NCBI GenBank assembly: GCA_944381375.1
Contig: CALWKX010000024.1
Coordinates: 1-60,523 of the forward strand
DNA: 60,523 nt
Reading direction: 5' to 3'
Source: an uncultured Lachnospiraceae bacterium
Lineage (GTDB): Bacteria > Bacillota > Clostridia > Eubacteriales > Anaerofustaceae
The position numbers and the translations under genes were made by a program. The notes beneath the pieces were generated by a model, which ran no database searches, was not told where the DNA came from, and saw only the letters and a program-made list of their open reading frames with translations. Position 1 is the stretch's first letter, and every line of letters starts with the position of its first letter. Shown piece by piece: positions 1 through 7,695 of this stretch.

Positions 1-1
1 A

Positions 2-118
2 AAACAGAAGATTGAGATTTACTACAAGGCTGCAGGTATTATCAATATTGCCGATGAGGATTGTGTTGCCCTCGACGGCAGACTCGGTATGCAAAGCCGA
101 AAGAAGAAAACAGCCTGA
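2..118 (+). CDS. C-terminal fragment of a possible site-specific recombinase (partial)
   Basis: An open frame enters from the left edge and stops at TGA 116-118, giving 38 residues that begin KQKIEIYYKAAG and end in a basic RKKKTA tail. A basic strand of the type IEIYY followed by a short tail resembles the extreme C-terminus of large serine recombinases of integrative elements, but the fragment is too short for a firm assignment. If correct, the window starts at the edge of an integrated element, and the cloverleaf palindrome at 251-333 lies just outside it. The family call is inference; only the open frame and its stop are seen directly. Confidence 0.4.
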   Translation, partial: KQKIEIYYKAAGIINIADEDCVALDGRLGMQSRKKKTA

Positions 119-250
119 CAACGCAAAGCGGCGGCACAGTCCTTCGGCTGCACCGCCACCTTACATATTTCTTTCGTTATTGCACCTCGGCTAAAGCGCA
201 CACGGCTTTTTTTTATTTATATGAACCTCTACTATTTGATTGCAATCAGT

Positions 251-333
251 AGGCGCGAGGCGCGGCTGAAGCGAAGGCTTCAGCCACGCGGCGTTGCCGC
301 GCGGCGCTTAAAGCGCCGCGGCGCCTCGTGCTT
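251..333. repeat. GC-rich cloverleaf palindrome, copy A
   Basis: An outer stem pairs 253-263 with 321-331, with two G-T wobbles if extended to 251/333. Inside it are three hairpins almost end to end: 264-285 (9-bp stem, loop GAAG), 287-301 (6-bp stem, loop GTT) and 302-318 (7-bp stem). Two bases (CG, 319-320) are unpaired before the outer 3' strand. The result is a four-way junction. The same plan recurs at 29314, 48367 and 52276 with different stem sequences. It lies in the gap between the recombinase-like fragment and csoR. Function unknown. Confidence 0.85.
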
Positions 334-381
334 TTAATGCACTTTTCAAAATGTTCAAGCACATAATCAAAAACCGGAGAC

Positions 382-410
382 TTGACAAATACCCCATAAG
401 GGTATATAAT
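382..410 (+). promoter_or_regulatory. csoR-copA promoter
   Basis: TTGACA (382-387) is followed by a 17-base spacer and TATAAT (405-410), a full consensus vegetative promoter, about 50 bases before csoR. Its spacer is almost entirely a palindrome (389-405), so a bound repressor would occlude RNA polymerase. Confidence 0.9.
389..405. promoter_or_regulatory. CsoR operator-like palindrome 1
   Basis: ATACCCCATAAGGGTAT sits between the -35 and -10 boxes. The TACCCC/GGGTA type of inverted repeat is what CsoR-family copper repressors bind. Location in the spacer of the csoR promoter supports autoregulation and derepression by Cu(I). Confidence 0.8.
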
Positions 411-420
411 AATAAAAACA

Positions 421-441
421 AAATACCCCCGATAGGTATTT
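421..441. promoter_or_regulatory. CsoR operator-like palindrome 2
   Basis: A second inverted repeat, AAATACC on the left and GGTATTT on the right around a C-rich centre, lies just downstream of the -10 box in the csoR leader. It resembles palindrome 1 and may be a second CsoR site that strengthens repression. Confidence 0.65.
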
Positions 442-460
442 TATCTGAAAGGTTTATACT

Positions 461-784
461 ATGGAAAATGCAAATAATAATAATAATCACTTCTGTAAAA
501 AATGCCGTTACAAAAATACGCCTCGAAGCGAAGAAAGCGCAAAAGCTATAAAAAACCGCTTGAGCAGAATGATAGGGCAACTCAATGGCATAAAAAATAT
601 GATCGATGAAAACCGCTATTGCAAAGATATCCTGATTCAGATCGCAGCTGTGGAAAATGCTTTGCAAAGCGTCGGATATATTATATTTAAAGAACACATG
701 CAAACATGCGTTACTGAAGAGATACAAAAAGGGAATACTGATATTGTGGAAGAGACTGTAGAACTCGTAAAAAGATTGAAATAA
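461..784 (+). CDS. csoR: CsoR-family copper-sensing transcriptional repressor
   Basis: A 107-residue all-helical DUF156/CsoR-type repressor. The typical core RLSRMIGQLNGIKNMI is followed by the YCKDIL cysteine (about residue 53) and the HMQTC His/Cys pair (about residues 78-82), together the Cys-His-Cys Cu(I) site of this family. An N-terminal extension is rich in Asn and carries HFCKKC, a possible extra metal ligand set that many Firmicute homologues also have. GAAAGG at 447-452 is a good ribosome binding site for this ATG. It is co-transcribed with copA, which starts 11 bases after its stop. It should bind the palindromes at 389 and 421 and release them when loaded with Cu(I). Confidence 0.92.
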   Translation: MENANNNNNHFCKKCRYKNTPRSEESAKAIKNRLSRMIGQLNGIKNMIDENRYCKDILIQIAAVENALQSVGYIIFKEHMQTCVTEEIQKGNTDIVEETVELVKRLK

Positions 785-795
785 GGCGGATAAAA

Positions 796-3402
796 ATGAA
801 AAAAGAAAAATTCGATATTGAAGGAATGACATGCGCCGCATGCCAGGCCAACATCACAAGAGCTGTAAAAAAGCTTGATGGGATAAAAGAGGTAAACGTA
901 AATTTACTCAGCAATTCAATGAGCGTTGAATATGATGATAATATATTAAATTCGGACATAATTGCCGGTACAGTAAACGGTATAGGATACAAAGCAATTT
1001 CTGCACAAAAAAATGCGCAGGAAAATATGACGAATGATTTCCGAAGCGAATGGCACAAGCGCCAGGACAATGCCGACAAAGAGCAAGCAAAAATGAAAAG
1101 AAGACTTATAAGTTCAATAATTTTATTAATTCCGCTCATGTATATTGCTATGGGGCATATGATTGGAATCAGCATGCCTGCGATATTCACAGGAACACAA
1201 AATGCGCTTATTTCGGCATTCACACAACTTATTATTTCTGTTGCAGTGATACTGATAAACAACCATTTTTATATCAACGGATTCAAAGCTTTAATAAAAA
1301 AAGCTCCAAATATGGATTCATTGGTTGCAATAGGATCCGCTGCATCACTCCTGTATGGAATTTTTGCCATATACATGATGGCATACGGTATGGGGCATGG
1401 ACATATGGATATTGTAAACAGATATTCTCATGAGCTGTATTTTGAATCCTGCGCCATGATACTCACTCTTGTTACAGTCGGCAAATATTTGGAGGCAAAA
1501 AGCAAATCGAAAACATCTGACGCTTTGGGCAAACTCATAGATTTATCGCCCAAAACAGCCGTTGTCATAAAAGACGGCAAAGAAATTACCATACCGGCTG
1601 AAAAGGTCGCGCAAGGAGACATTGTCGTAATACGACCGGGAGAAAGTATTCCCGTAGACGGCATAGTAGTGGAAGGCAGCGGCTATGTCGATCAGGCGGC
1701 GATCACAGGAGAGAGTATCCCCGTAAGCAAACAGGAAGGCGATACTGTCATATCTGCAACAATAAACAAAAACGGTACGTTTCGTTTCAAAGCTTCAAAA
1801 GTCGGAAACGACACAACCCTTGCGCAGATCATACGTCTCGTAGATGAAGCAGGCAACACGAAAGCTCCCATAGCAAGATTAGCGGATAAAGTAAGCGGGG
1901 TTTTCGTGCCGATAGTAATAGCTATAGCCATAGTTACTGCAATAGTATGGCTCGCAACAGGTTATGGTTTTGAATTTGCCTTATCATGCGCAATAAGCGT
2001 ACTTGTCATCTCCTGCCCGTGCGCACTGGGCCTGGCAACGCCTGTTGCAATAATGGCCGGCACGGGGAAAGCGGCGGAATACGGCATACTCATAAAATCT
2101 GCGGAGAGTTTAGAAAACTTAAATAAAATCGACACTGTAGTGCTCGACAAAACGGGTACTATTACACAAGGACATCCTTGCGTTACTGATATTATCGTAC
2201 TTAACGACGATATGAACGAAGATGAATTCCTCAAGACAGCAGCAAGCATAGAGGCCGGAAGCGAACACCCTTTGGCGAGAGCCATTATCCAAAAGGCTGA
2301 AGATGATAATATAAATTATCCTTCGGCAGAAGAATTTGAGATGATTGCAGGCAGAGGCGTGCGTGCAAAAATTAATGCTAGCACATATTTTGCAGGGAAT
2401 GTTGCATTTATGAAAGAAAATGCAGTATTTGAAAAAACTTCTGAACGCGACAAAATAAATTCAGCGCTTGAAAAGCTCTCCGATGAAGGGAAAACACCTC
2501 TACTGTTCGCAGATGAACAAAATATCATTGGTATTATTGCTGTGGCGGACACCATAAAGCCCTCCAGTATAAGCGCTGTCAAAAGACTTACTGAAATGGG
2601 ACTTGATGTAATCATGCTTACCGGAGACAATAAGGTCACTGCTGAAGCCATAAGAAAGCAAATCGGCATAAAAAAGGCTATTGCAGACGTATTGCCCGGA
2701 GAAAAGCAGGCGCAAATAAGTCAGCTTCAAGCTGAAGGCCACAAAGTCGCGATGGTCGGAGACGGCATTAATGACGCTCCTGCGCTTATGAAAGCTGATA
2801 TCGGTATAGCCATAGGAGCCGGAACTGATATAGCGATTGATTCTGCAGACGTAGTTTTGATGAAAGATACATTGGAAGATGTGCCTACCGCAATAAATTT
2901 AAGCAAATCTGTTGTAAGGAATATTCATATGAATCTCTTTTGGGCGTTTTTTTATAATGTTCTCGGGATTCCTTTGGCGGCGGGAGTATTATTCCCGTTT
3001 TTCGGGATAAAGTTAAATCCAATGATCGGATCCGCTGCAATGAGCCTAAGTTCATTATGCGTAGTAACAAACGCTTTAAGACTCAGATTTTTTAAGGATA
3101 AAAATTCACCTGACTCAAACAATAAAAATGAGGACAATACTATTGACGAACAACCCCAAATATCAACAGTGAAAGGAAACGATATGATGAAAAAACTAAT
3201 AACAGTAGAAGGAATGAGCTGCCCGCACTGCCAAGCGCATGTAAAAAAAGCTCTTGAAGAAGTAGAAGGTGTACAGCAGGCCGATGTAGATCTGAATAAC
3301 AAAACAGCCGCTGTAACTCTATCAAAAGACATCGACGTCTCGCTTCTCATAAATGCAATCGAAGAAGCGGGCTACAGCGCAACGGATTGTAAAGACGCAT
3401 AA
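796..3402 (+). CDS. copA: Copper-exporting P1B-type ATPase with fused C-terminal CopZ-like domain
   Basis: An 868-residue Cu(I) pump. In order: an N-terminal heavy-metal domain (GMTCAACQ, about residue 11), membrane helices, the actuator loop TGES, the transport-site motif SCPCALGLATP, the phosphorylation motif DKTGT, the nucleotide-domain GSEHPLA and the hinge GDGINDAPA. A charged linker (about 770-795) then joins a second heavy-metal domain with GMSCPHCQ. That C-terminal domain is about 70 residues, the size of a free CopZ chaperone, and P1B ATPases rarely carry a metal-binding domain there. An in-frame ATG-ATG at 3184 preceded by AAAGGA could also produce it separately. It lies in an operon with csoR. 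A hairpin terminator follows. Confidence 0.94.
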   Translation: MKKEKFDIEGMTCAACQANITRAVKKLDGIKEVNVNLLSNSMSVEYDDNILNSDIIAGTVNGIGYKAISAQKNAQENMTNDFRSEWHKRQDNADKEQAKMKRRLISSIILLIPLMYIAMGHMIGISMPAIFTGTQNALISAFTQLIISVAVILINNHFYINGFKALIKKAPNMDSLVAIGSAASLLYGIFAIYMMAYGMGHGHMDIVNRYSHELYFESCAMILTLVTVGKYLEAKSKSKTSDALGKLIDLSPKTAVVIKDGKEITIPAEKVAQGDIVVIRPGESIPVDGIVVEGSGYVDQAAITGESIPVSKQEGDTVISATINKNGTFRFKASKVGNDTTLAQIIRLVDEAGNTKAPIARLADKVSGVFVPIVIAIAIVTAIVWLATGYGFEFALSCAISVLVISCPCALGLATPVAIMAGTGKAAEYGILIKSAESLENLNKIDTVVLDKTGTITQGHPCVTDIIVLNDDMNEDEFLKTAASIEAGSEHPLARAIIQKAEDDNINYPSAEEFEMIAGRGVRAKINASTYFAGNVAFMKENAVFEKTSERDKINSALEKLSDEGKTPLLFADEQNIIGIIAVADTIKPSSISAVKRLTEMGLDVIMLTGDNKVTAEAIRKQIGIKKAIADVLPGEKQAQISQLQAEGHKVAMVGDGINDAPALMKADIGIAIGAGTDIAIDSADVVLMKDTLEDVPTAINLSKSVVRNIHMNLFWAFFYNVLGIPLAAGVLFPFFGIKLNPMIGSAAMSLSSLCVVTNALRLRFFKDKNSPDSNNKNEDNTIDEQPQISTVKGNDMMKKLITVEGMSCPHCQAHVKKALEEVEGVQQADVDLNNKTAAVTLSKDIDVSLLINAIEEAGYSATDCKDA

Positions 3403-3410
3403 AAAATATC

Positions 3411-3445
3411 ATAAAAGCCGCAATGATTTAAATTGCGGCTTTTAT
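3411..3445 (+). terminator. Rho-independent terminator of csoR-copA
   Basis: AAAAGCCGCAAT pairs with its reverse complement around a 6-base loop, followed by a short T run. It lies just after the copA stop. Confidence 0.8.
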
Positions 3446-3492
3446 GGTGCTGTAGTATTTAAAATCGCTATCTTATGGGTTAAAATATAAAT

Positions 3493-3981
3493 ATGGACGC
3501 AACACATGTAATACATCCTTTTGAACCAATATGCGATATCAACTGCCGCATACTTATACTCGGAAGTTTTCCTTCAGTAAAATCGAGAGAAACCTCCTTT
3601 TATTATGGGCATAAACAAAATCGCTTCTGGAAAGTACTAAGTTTTATTTACAACGCCAAAGAGCCTATAAGCATTGAGGAAAAAACAAACTTTTTATTAG
3701 ACAACCATACCGCAATATGGGACGTAATAAAAAGCTGCGATATCATTGCTTCGAGCGACAGCAGTATAAAAAACGTTACTGTGAATGATATTGCTTTTTT
3801 GTGCAAACAATTTAATATAAACAAAATATTTGCGAACGGGAAAACTAGCGCTGATTTATACAACCGATACATATATCCGACATCTGACATCCCCATTGTT
3901 CAGCTTCCGTCTACAAGTCCTGCGAACGCAGCATATTCATTAGAAAGATTGATTGAGGCATGGAAAGTTATAATTAAATAA
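3493..3981 (+). CDS. DNA-deoxyinosine (hypoxanthine-DNA) glycosylase, uracil-DNA glycosylase superfamily
   Basis: A 162-residue single-domain enzyme of the UDG superfamily. Visible family motifs are LILGSFPS near residue 20 (the active-site loop in place of GQDPY), YYGHKQNRFW near 35, and LPSTSPAN near 142 (the minor-groove intercalation loop). Family members excise hypoxanthine from deaminated adenine. It stands alone between the copper operon and the germination operon. The choice of hypoxanthine over uracil as substrate rests on the GSFPS/STSPAN motif pair and is a family inference. Confidence 0.82.
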   Translation: MDATHVIHPFEPICDINCRILILGSFPSVKSRETSFYYGHKQNRFWKVLSFIYNAKEPISIEEKTNFLLDNHTAIWDVIKSCDIIASSDSSIKNVTVNDIAFLCKQFNINKIFANGKTSADLYNRYIYPTSDIPIVQLPSTSPANAAYSLERLIEAWKVIIK

Positions 3982-4016
3982 AAACTCCATTTATATTGAC
4001 AGTGTACGGATAAATA

Positions 4017-4057
4017 CCTTTTATTTTGTTAAAACTAAATCAAAGCAAAATAAAAGG
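4017..4057 (+). promoter_or_regulatory. Hairpin sequestering the gerA ribosome binding site
   Basis: CCTTTTATTTTG (4017-4028) is a perfect 12-base reverse complement of 4046-4057, with a 17-base loop. The 3' arm contains most of AAAAGGA, the Shine-Dalgarno of the gene starting at 4067. In mRNA this would block translation of the first germination gene until opened. It could also be a DNA-level operator. It is AT-rich, so stability is modest. Confidence 0.65.
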
Positions 4058-4066
4058 ATTTTTTAT

Positions 4067-5494
4067 ATGAACAATACAAAACTTTATAGATCATTAAGCG
4101 ATAACGAGCGAAGTCTTAAGATTGAATTTGCAGGCTGCTCTGATATAATATTCAGACGCTTTAAAGCAGGCTCATTATTCAAAAGAGATTGCCTTGCAAT
4201 ATACGTAGACGGATTTTGCGATAAAAATCTTATTTCACAGCAATTGCTGACAAGACTTATGAATGACACTTATCTTATCGGCATGCGCATAAAGAAAAAG
4301 GCTGATGCCAAGCTTATATCAAACGAAATACCAATAAGCGAAATAGGCTTTGGAAACACTTTTGCAATGCTTTGCGAATGTATTCTTGACGGAGACTGCG
4401 CGGTTATGATTGACGGTATGGACGAATACGTAAAAATAGCCGCGAGAAAACCTCCTGCAAGAGGCATTGAAGAAAGCAATATACGGGCAGTTATACGCGG
4501 ACCGAAAGATTCCTTTAATGAAAATCTTCGCACCAATACGGCGTTACTCAGAAGCAAGCTTAAAAACACCTCTATGAAAATAGTAAGTTTAACATGCGGA
4601 GACATATCCAATACAGATATTGCTGTATGTTATATAGACAATGTAGCTGATAAAAATTTAGTATCATCAGTAAAGGCGAAAATAAAAAGCACAAATATCA
4701 AAAGCGTTATGGACAGCGGCATACTTCAAAATTCCATAGACGACCAGGGTAAAAATTTTCTGCCGCGCACTGAAGTGACTGACCGGCCCGATGAAGCCTG
4801 CAGCGCCATGATACAGGGAAGAATAGTGGTACTGTGCGACAACAGTCCTTGCGCAATGATAATACCGGGGCTGTTGATAAGCATGATGAGCGCGCCTGAT
4901 GATGATTTTAACAGCAACAAGAAGCGCTCAGTATTTTTTCTACTAAGGCTTTCCGCTCTTATTATTACTTTGATACTGCCTGCGGCATATATAGCCATAG
5001 TGGAATTTAATCCTGAATTCGTTTCGGATAAAATGATACTTTTCATGATAAATGCAAGAAGACACGTACCATTTCCAGCATTTATAGAAATAGTATTTAT
5101 GGAATTTCTGTTTGAAATAATCATAGAAGCCGGAATACGGCTTCCGAAACAAATTGGGTTCAGTGTGGGATTAGTAGGAACGATAGTTATAGGCGAATCT
5201 ATAGTTAAAGCAAATCTGGTAAGCATAGTAGGGATAATTATAGTTGCGCTCACGGCAATATTAGTATTCGTCATACCCAGCTACTCTTTTGCAGTAACCG
5301 TCAGGCTGCACAAATTTATTTTCATGTCAGCGGCTGCCATAGCCGGCTTTTTCGGAATTACCATTGCATTTTTGGTTTCCCTTATTACGCTATGCGATAT
5401 AAATCAATACGGAATAGAATTTATGTACCCTTTTGTAGATTCGAATTCAAAGTTAAAAAGCAAAATAAAAAAGGGGTATATACATGAAAATTAG
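4067..5494 (+). CDS. gerA: Spore germination protein, GerA family (receptor A subunit)
   Basis: A 475-residue member of the GerA/GerAA family, the large subunit of nutrient germinant receptors in the inner spore membrane. The N-terminal half (about 1-280) is soluble, with family hallmarks DGMDEYVKI, ARKPPARGIEESN, RGPKDSFNENLRTN and later VLCDNSPCAMIIPG. The C-terminal half carries several hydrophobic helices, with RRHVPFPAFIEIVFMEFLFEIIIEAGIRLPKQIG. Start ATG 4067 has AAAAGGA eight bases upstream, masked by a hairpin. It overlaps gerB by 11 bases. Length and motifs indicate an intact gene. The germinant cannot be told from sequence. Confidence 0.95.
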   Translation: MNNTKLYRSLSDNERSLKIEFAGCSDIIFRRFKAGSLFKRDCLAIYVDGFCDKNLISQQLLTRLMNDTYLIGMRIKKKADAKLISNEIPISEIGFGNTFAMLCECILDGDCAVMIDGMDEYVKIAARKPPARGIEESNIRAVIRGPKDSFNENLRTNTALLRSKLKNTSMKIVSLTCGDISNTDIAVCYIDNVADKNLVSSVKAKIKSTNIKSVMDSGILQNSIDDQGKNFLPRTEVTDRPDEACSAMIQGRIVVLCDNSPCAMIIPGLLISMMSAPDDDFNSNKKRSVFFLLRLSALIITLILPAAYIAIVEFNPEFVSDKMILFMINARRHVPFPAFIEIVFMEFLFEIIIEAGIRLPKQIGFSVGLVGTIVIGESIVKANLVSIVGIIIVALTAILVFVIPSYSFAVTVRLHKFIFMSAAAIAGFFGITIAFLVSLITLCDINQYGIEFMYPFVDSNSKLKSKIKKGYIHEN

Positions 5495-6572
5495 TCAAAG
5501 ACAATTTCAATTGCTTTTTTTCACAGCTTTTTTCGCGCTTAATTTTCTTACTCTCCCTTCCCGGCTGAGCGCCGAATGTGCAAGCGACGGGATTATTTGT
5601 CTTATAATAACCTCGATTATTGCATATGGAGCAGTATGCGTTACGATCAATTTTATGGCAAAATATCCGGGACACACATTTTACAGCGCACTTCATAATT
5701 CTCTTGGCAAGCCTTTAGCAATAACATTTTACGCTCTTTATATAATTCATCTTCTTATATTTTTCACTTACTGCACAAGGCTTATATGCGATCAAATTTC
5801 TGTTTATATGCTGAGAGAATACCCCATTTGGTTTATAGAATGTATTTTTCTTTCGTGCGTTATATTTTTATGTTTTAAAAGAACCAAAACGTTCGGGAAT
5901 ATCGCTCAGATTTTATTTTACTTTATATTTATAAGTCTAATATTAATAATACTTCTAATAATACAGAACGCACATTTCGAAAACATGCTTCCAATGTTTA
6001 CCTCTTCCTTTTTGGAATATTTTAAAGGTACTGTAGTAACAAGCTCGTTTTTATATTCGGCGGTCATCGCAATGCCTTTTATTATTCCCCACGTAGATAA
6101 CTTTGATAAGAAAAAATCTTTAAAATTTTTCGCCGTTGCGATTGCCTGCGTTTTGACAATATACATTATTTATTATGTTTTATGTATTTCCATACTGGGA
6201 ACAGATCTTTGCTCGAGGCTCGTATTCGCAGCGATTTCAATCATGGAAAGCAACCGCAACAGAAATTTCATATTTGAAAGGTATGAAATACTTCTTCTGA
6301 TCACGATAATATTTTTATCATTTATCTATGCATCCGTTGTTATAAAATGCATTAAGCTTGCCATAGACAAGACAGCCGAAAAAAGAAAGATATACTATAT
6401 ATCAGGATTTATACTGATTATATTTCTTATAGCTCTTTTCAACTATCGAGATATAGGCACTGTCATGCTTTATTTTTTAGAATCCTCAAACATTACCATG
6501 CCGTTTATAATGCTGCCTTACACAGTATATGCTTTGTTTAAAATAAAAAAAAGGAAGGCTGAAAAGAAATGA
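5484..6572 (+). CDS. gerB: Spore germination permease-like protein, GerB family
   Basis: A 362-residue integral membrane protein with about ten hydrophobic segments, of the GerAB/ArcD/ProY spore-permease family within the APC superfamily. It begins MKISQRQFQLLFFTAFF, the usual start for this family (kis..Q...l). It is the germinant-binding B subunit in characterised receptors. It overlaps gerA by 11 bases and gerC by 4 bases, so the three subunits are translationally coupled. Full length for the family. Confidence 0.93.
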   Translation: MKISQRQFQLLFFTAFFALNFLTLPSRLSAECASDGIICLIITSIIAYGAVCVTINFMAKYPGHTFYSALHNSLGKPLAITFYALYIIHLLIFFTYCTRLICDQISVYMLREYPIWFIECIFLSCVIFLCFKRTKTFGNIAQILFYFIFISLILIILLIIQNAHFENMLPMFTSSFLEYFKGTVVTSSFLYSAVIAMPFIIPHVDNFDKKKSLKFFAVAIACVLTIYIIYYVLCISILGTDLCSRLVFAAISIMESNRNRNFIFERYEILLLITIIFLSFIYASVVIKCIKLAIDKTAEKRKIYYISGFILIIFLIALFNYRDIGTVMLYFLESSNITMPFIMLPYTVYALFKIKKRKAEKK

Positions 6573-7633
6573 AAAAAAAAGCAATAGTCATATTTATTGT
6601 GGTATTCGTTATATCGGTTTCTTTTTATAATACAGCCAATACTTCAATAGACGATATATATATAGCAAATTGCATCCTCGCAGATATTAATGAAAACGGC
6701 ATGATAGAAATGATGTTCATATCCCCTAAAGCAAAAGAAAGCGAAGAAGGGTCGGAATCAGATTATGAAACTAAAACAGGATTGGGCTTGAGCATTATTG
6801 ACTGCTTTCAGAGCGCAGAACGACAAACAGGAAAAGAAATATTTATCGGTCACCTGAAGTCTTTGATTATAGGCAAAAACATTGCAGCTTCCAAAGAAAA
6901 GATGGATGAGCTGTTTGAATATTTTGAAAGGAATTCCACGTTTAATTATTTCACTTCGGTATTTTTTACCAACAATAAAATAGCGGATTTTGAAAACACC
7001 CTTCACCAAAAGCAGGATTCTACCACAGGTTTTATTGAAAGCATTATTCAAAATACTCCTTCCAAAAGATTTTTAAATAAAAATTACAATGAAATAATCA
7101 ATGAAGGCGCTTGCTACAGCATACCGCTTCTTACTGTAAATGAAAACATAGAATACAACGGCTTTGCGCTTTTCAAAAATAACCAATACGTAAAAAGTTA
7201 CAATAATGACGACACTCTGACATACAAACTGGCGTGTGAGACAACATACGACAATTATATTACGAGCCCAAACTGCGACATTGTAATCAATAAATCATCC
7301 AGATCACTAAAACGCACAAAAGATACTGAATTTGAACTTACAATATATCTTAGGGCGGATGTGCTTTATACAAATTTCGATGCAAATTTTGAAGAAAACG
7401 GAGGAGAAGAGATAAAGATAGAATTGGAAAACCAAATCGAAGAAAGCGTATACAAGCTTTTTGAAGATGCACGCGCTGTAAATGCAGACATTTTTAATAT
7501 TGAAAAATATATGGAAAGATATCATTACAAAGACTATATGAATTACAAGGAAACAGGCGTCGATATTCTTAATTCTGCTGATATTACGGTAAAAGTAGAC
7601 ACAAAGTTGCTAAGAAACGCCACAATGTACTGA
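6569..7633 (+). CDS. gerC: Germination protein, Ger(x)C family (receptor C subunit)
   Basis: 354 residues, overlapping gerB by ATGA, so it is the third gene of the receptor operon. Ger(x)C features are the early DDIYIAN segment, a region near 90-110 (GHLKSLIIGKNIA) matching the family's h.k.iiig motif, and a C-terminal helical section with KLFEDARAVNADIFNIEKYMERYHYKDY. Ger(x)C proteins are normally lipoproteins. Here the N-terminal hydrophobic segment (about 4-20) is followed by YNTANTS with no lipobox cysteine, so anchoring would have to be by an uncleaved helix. It is slightly short for the family. Position and domain pattern make the call safe. Confidence 0.88.
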   Translation: MKKKAIVIFIVVFVISVSFYNTANTSIDDIYIANCILADINENGMIEMMFISPKAKESEEGSESDYETKTGLGLSIIDCFQSAERQTGKEIFIGHLKSLIIGKNIAASKEKMDELFEYFERNSTFNYFTSVFFTNNKIADFENTLHQKQDSTTGFIESIIQNTPSKRFLNKNYNEIINEGACYSIPLLTVNENIEYNGFALFKNNQYVKSYNNDDTLTYKLACETTYDNYITSPNCDIVINKSSRSLKRTKDTEFELTIYLRADVLYTNFDANFEENGGEEIKIELENQIEESVYKLFEDARAVNADIFNIEKYMERYHYKDYMNYKETGVDILNSADITVKVDTKLLRNATMY

Positions 7634-7695
7634 TAAGCTTTGTAAAATTAGAAAAAACCGCTATAATAAATAAAAATAAAATCCGGAGAGCGGAT

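Noticed and set aside
308-841. A 177-codon minus-strand open frame opposite csoR
   Set aside because: It lies wholly over the csoR promoter, csoR and the copA start in the opposite direction, and has no ribosome binding site or family features. It is a shadow of the real genes.
2885-3070. Minus-strand frames across copA
   Set aside because: All are antisense to a complete, motif-rich gene and show no family features.
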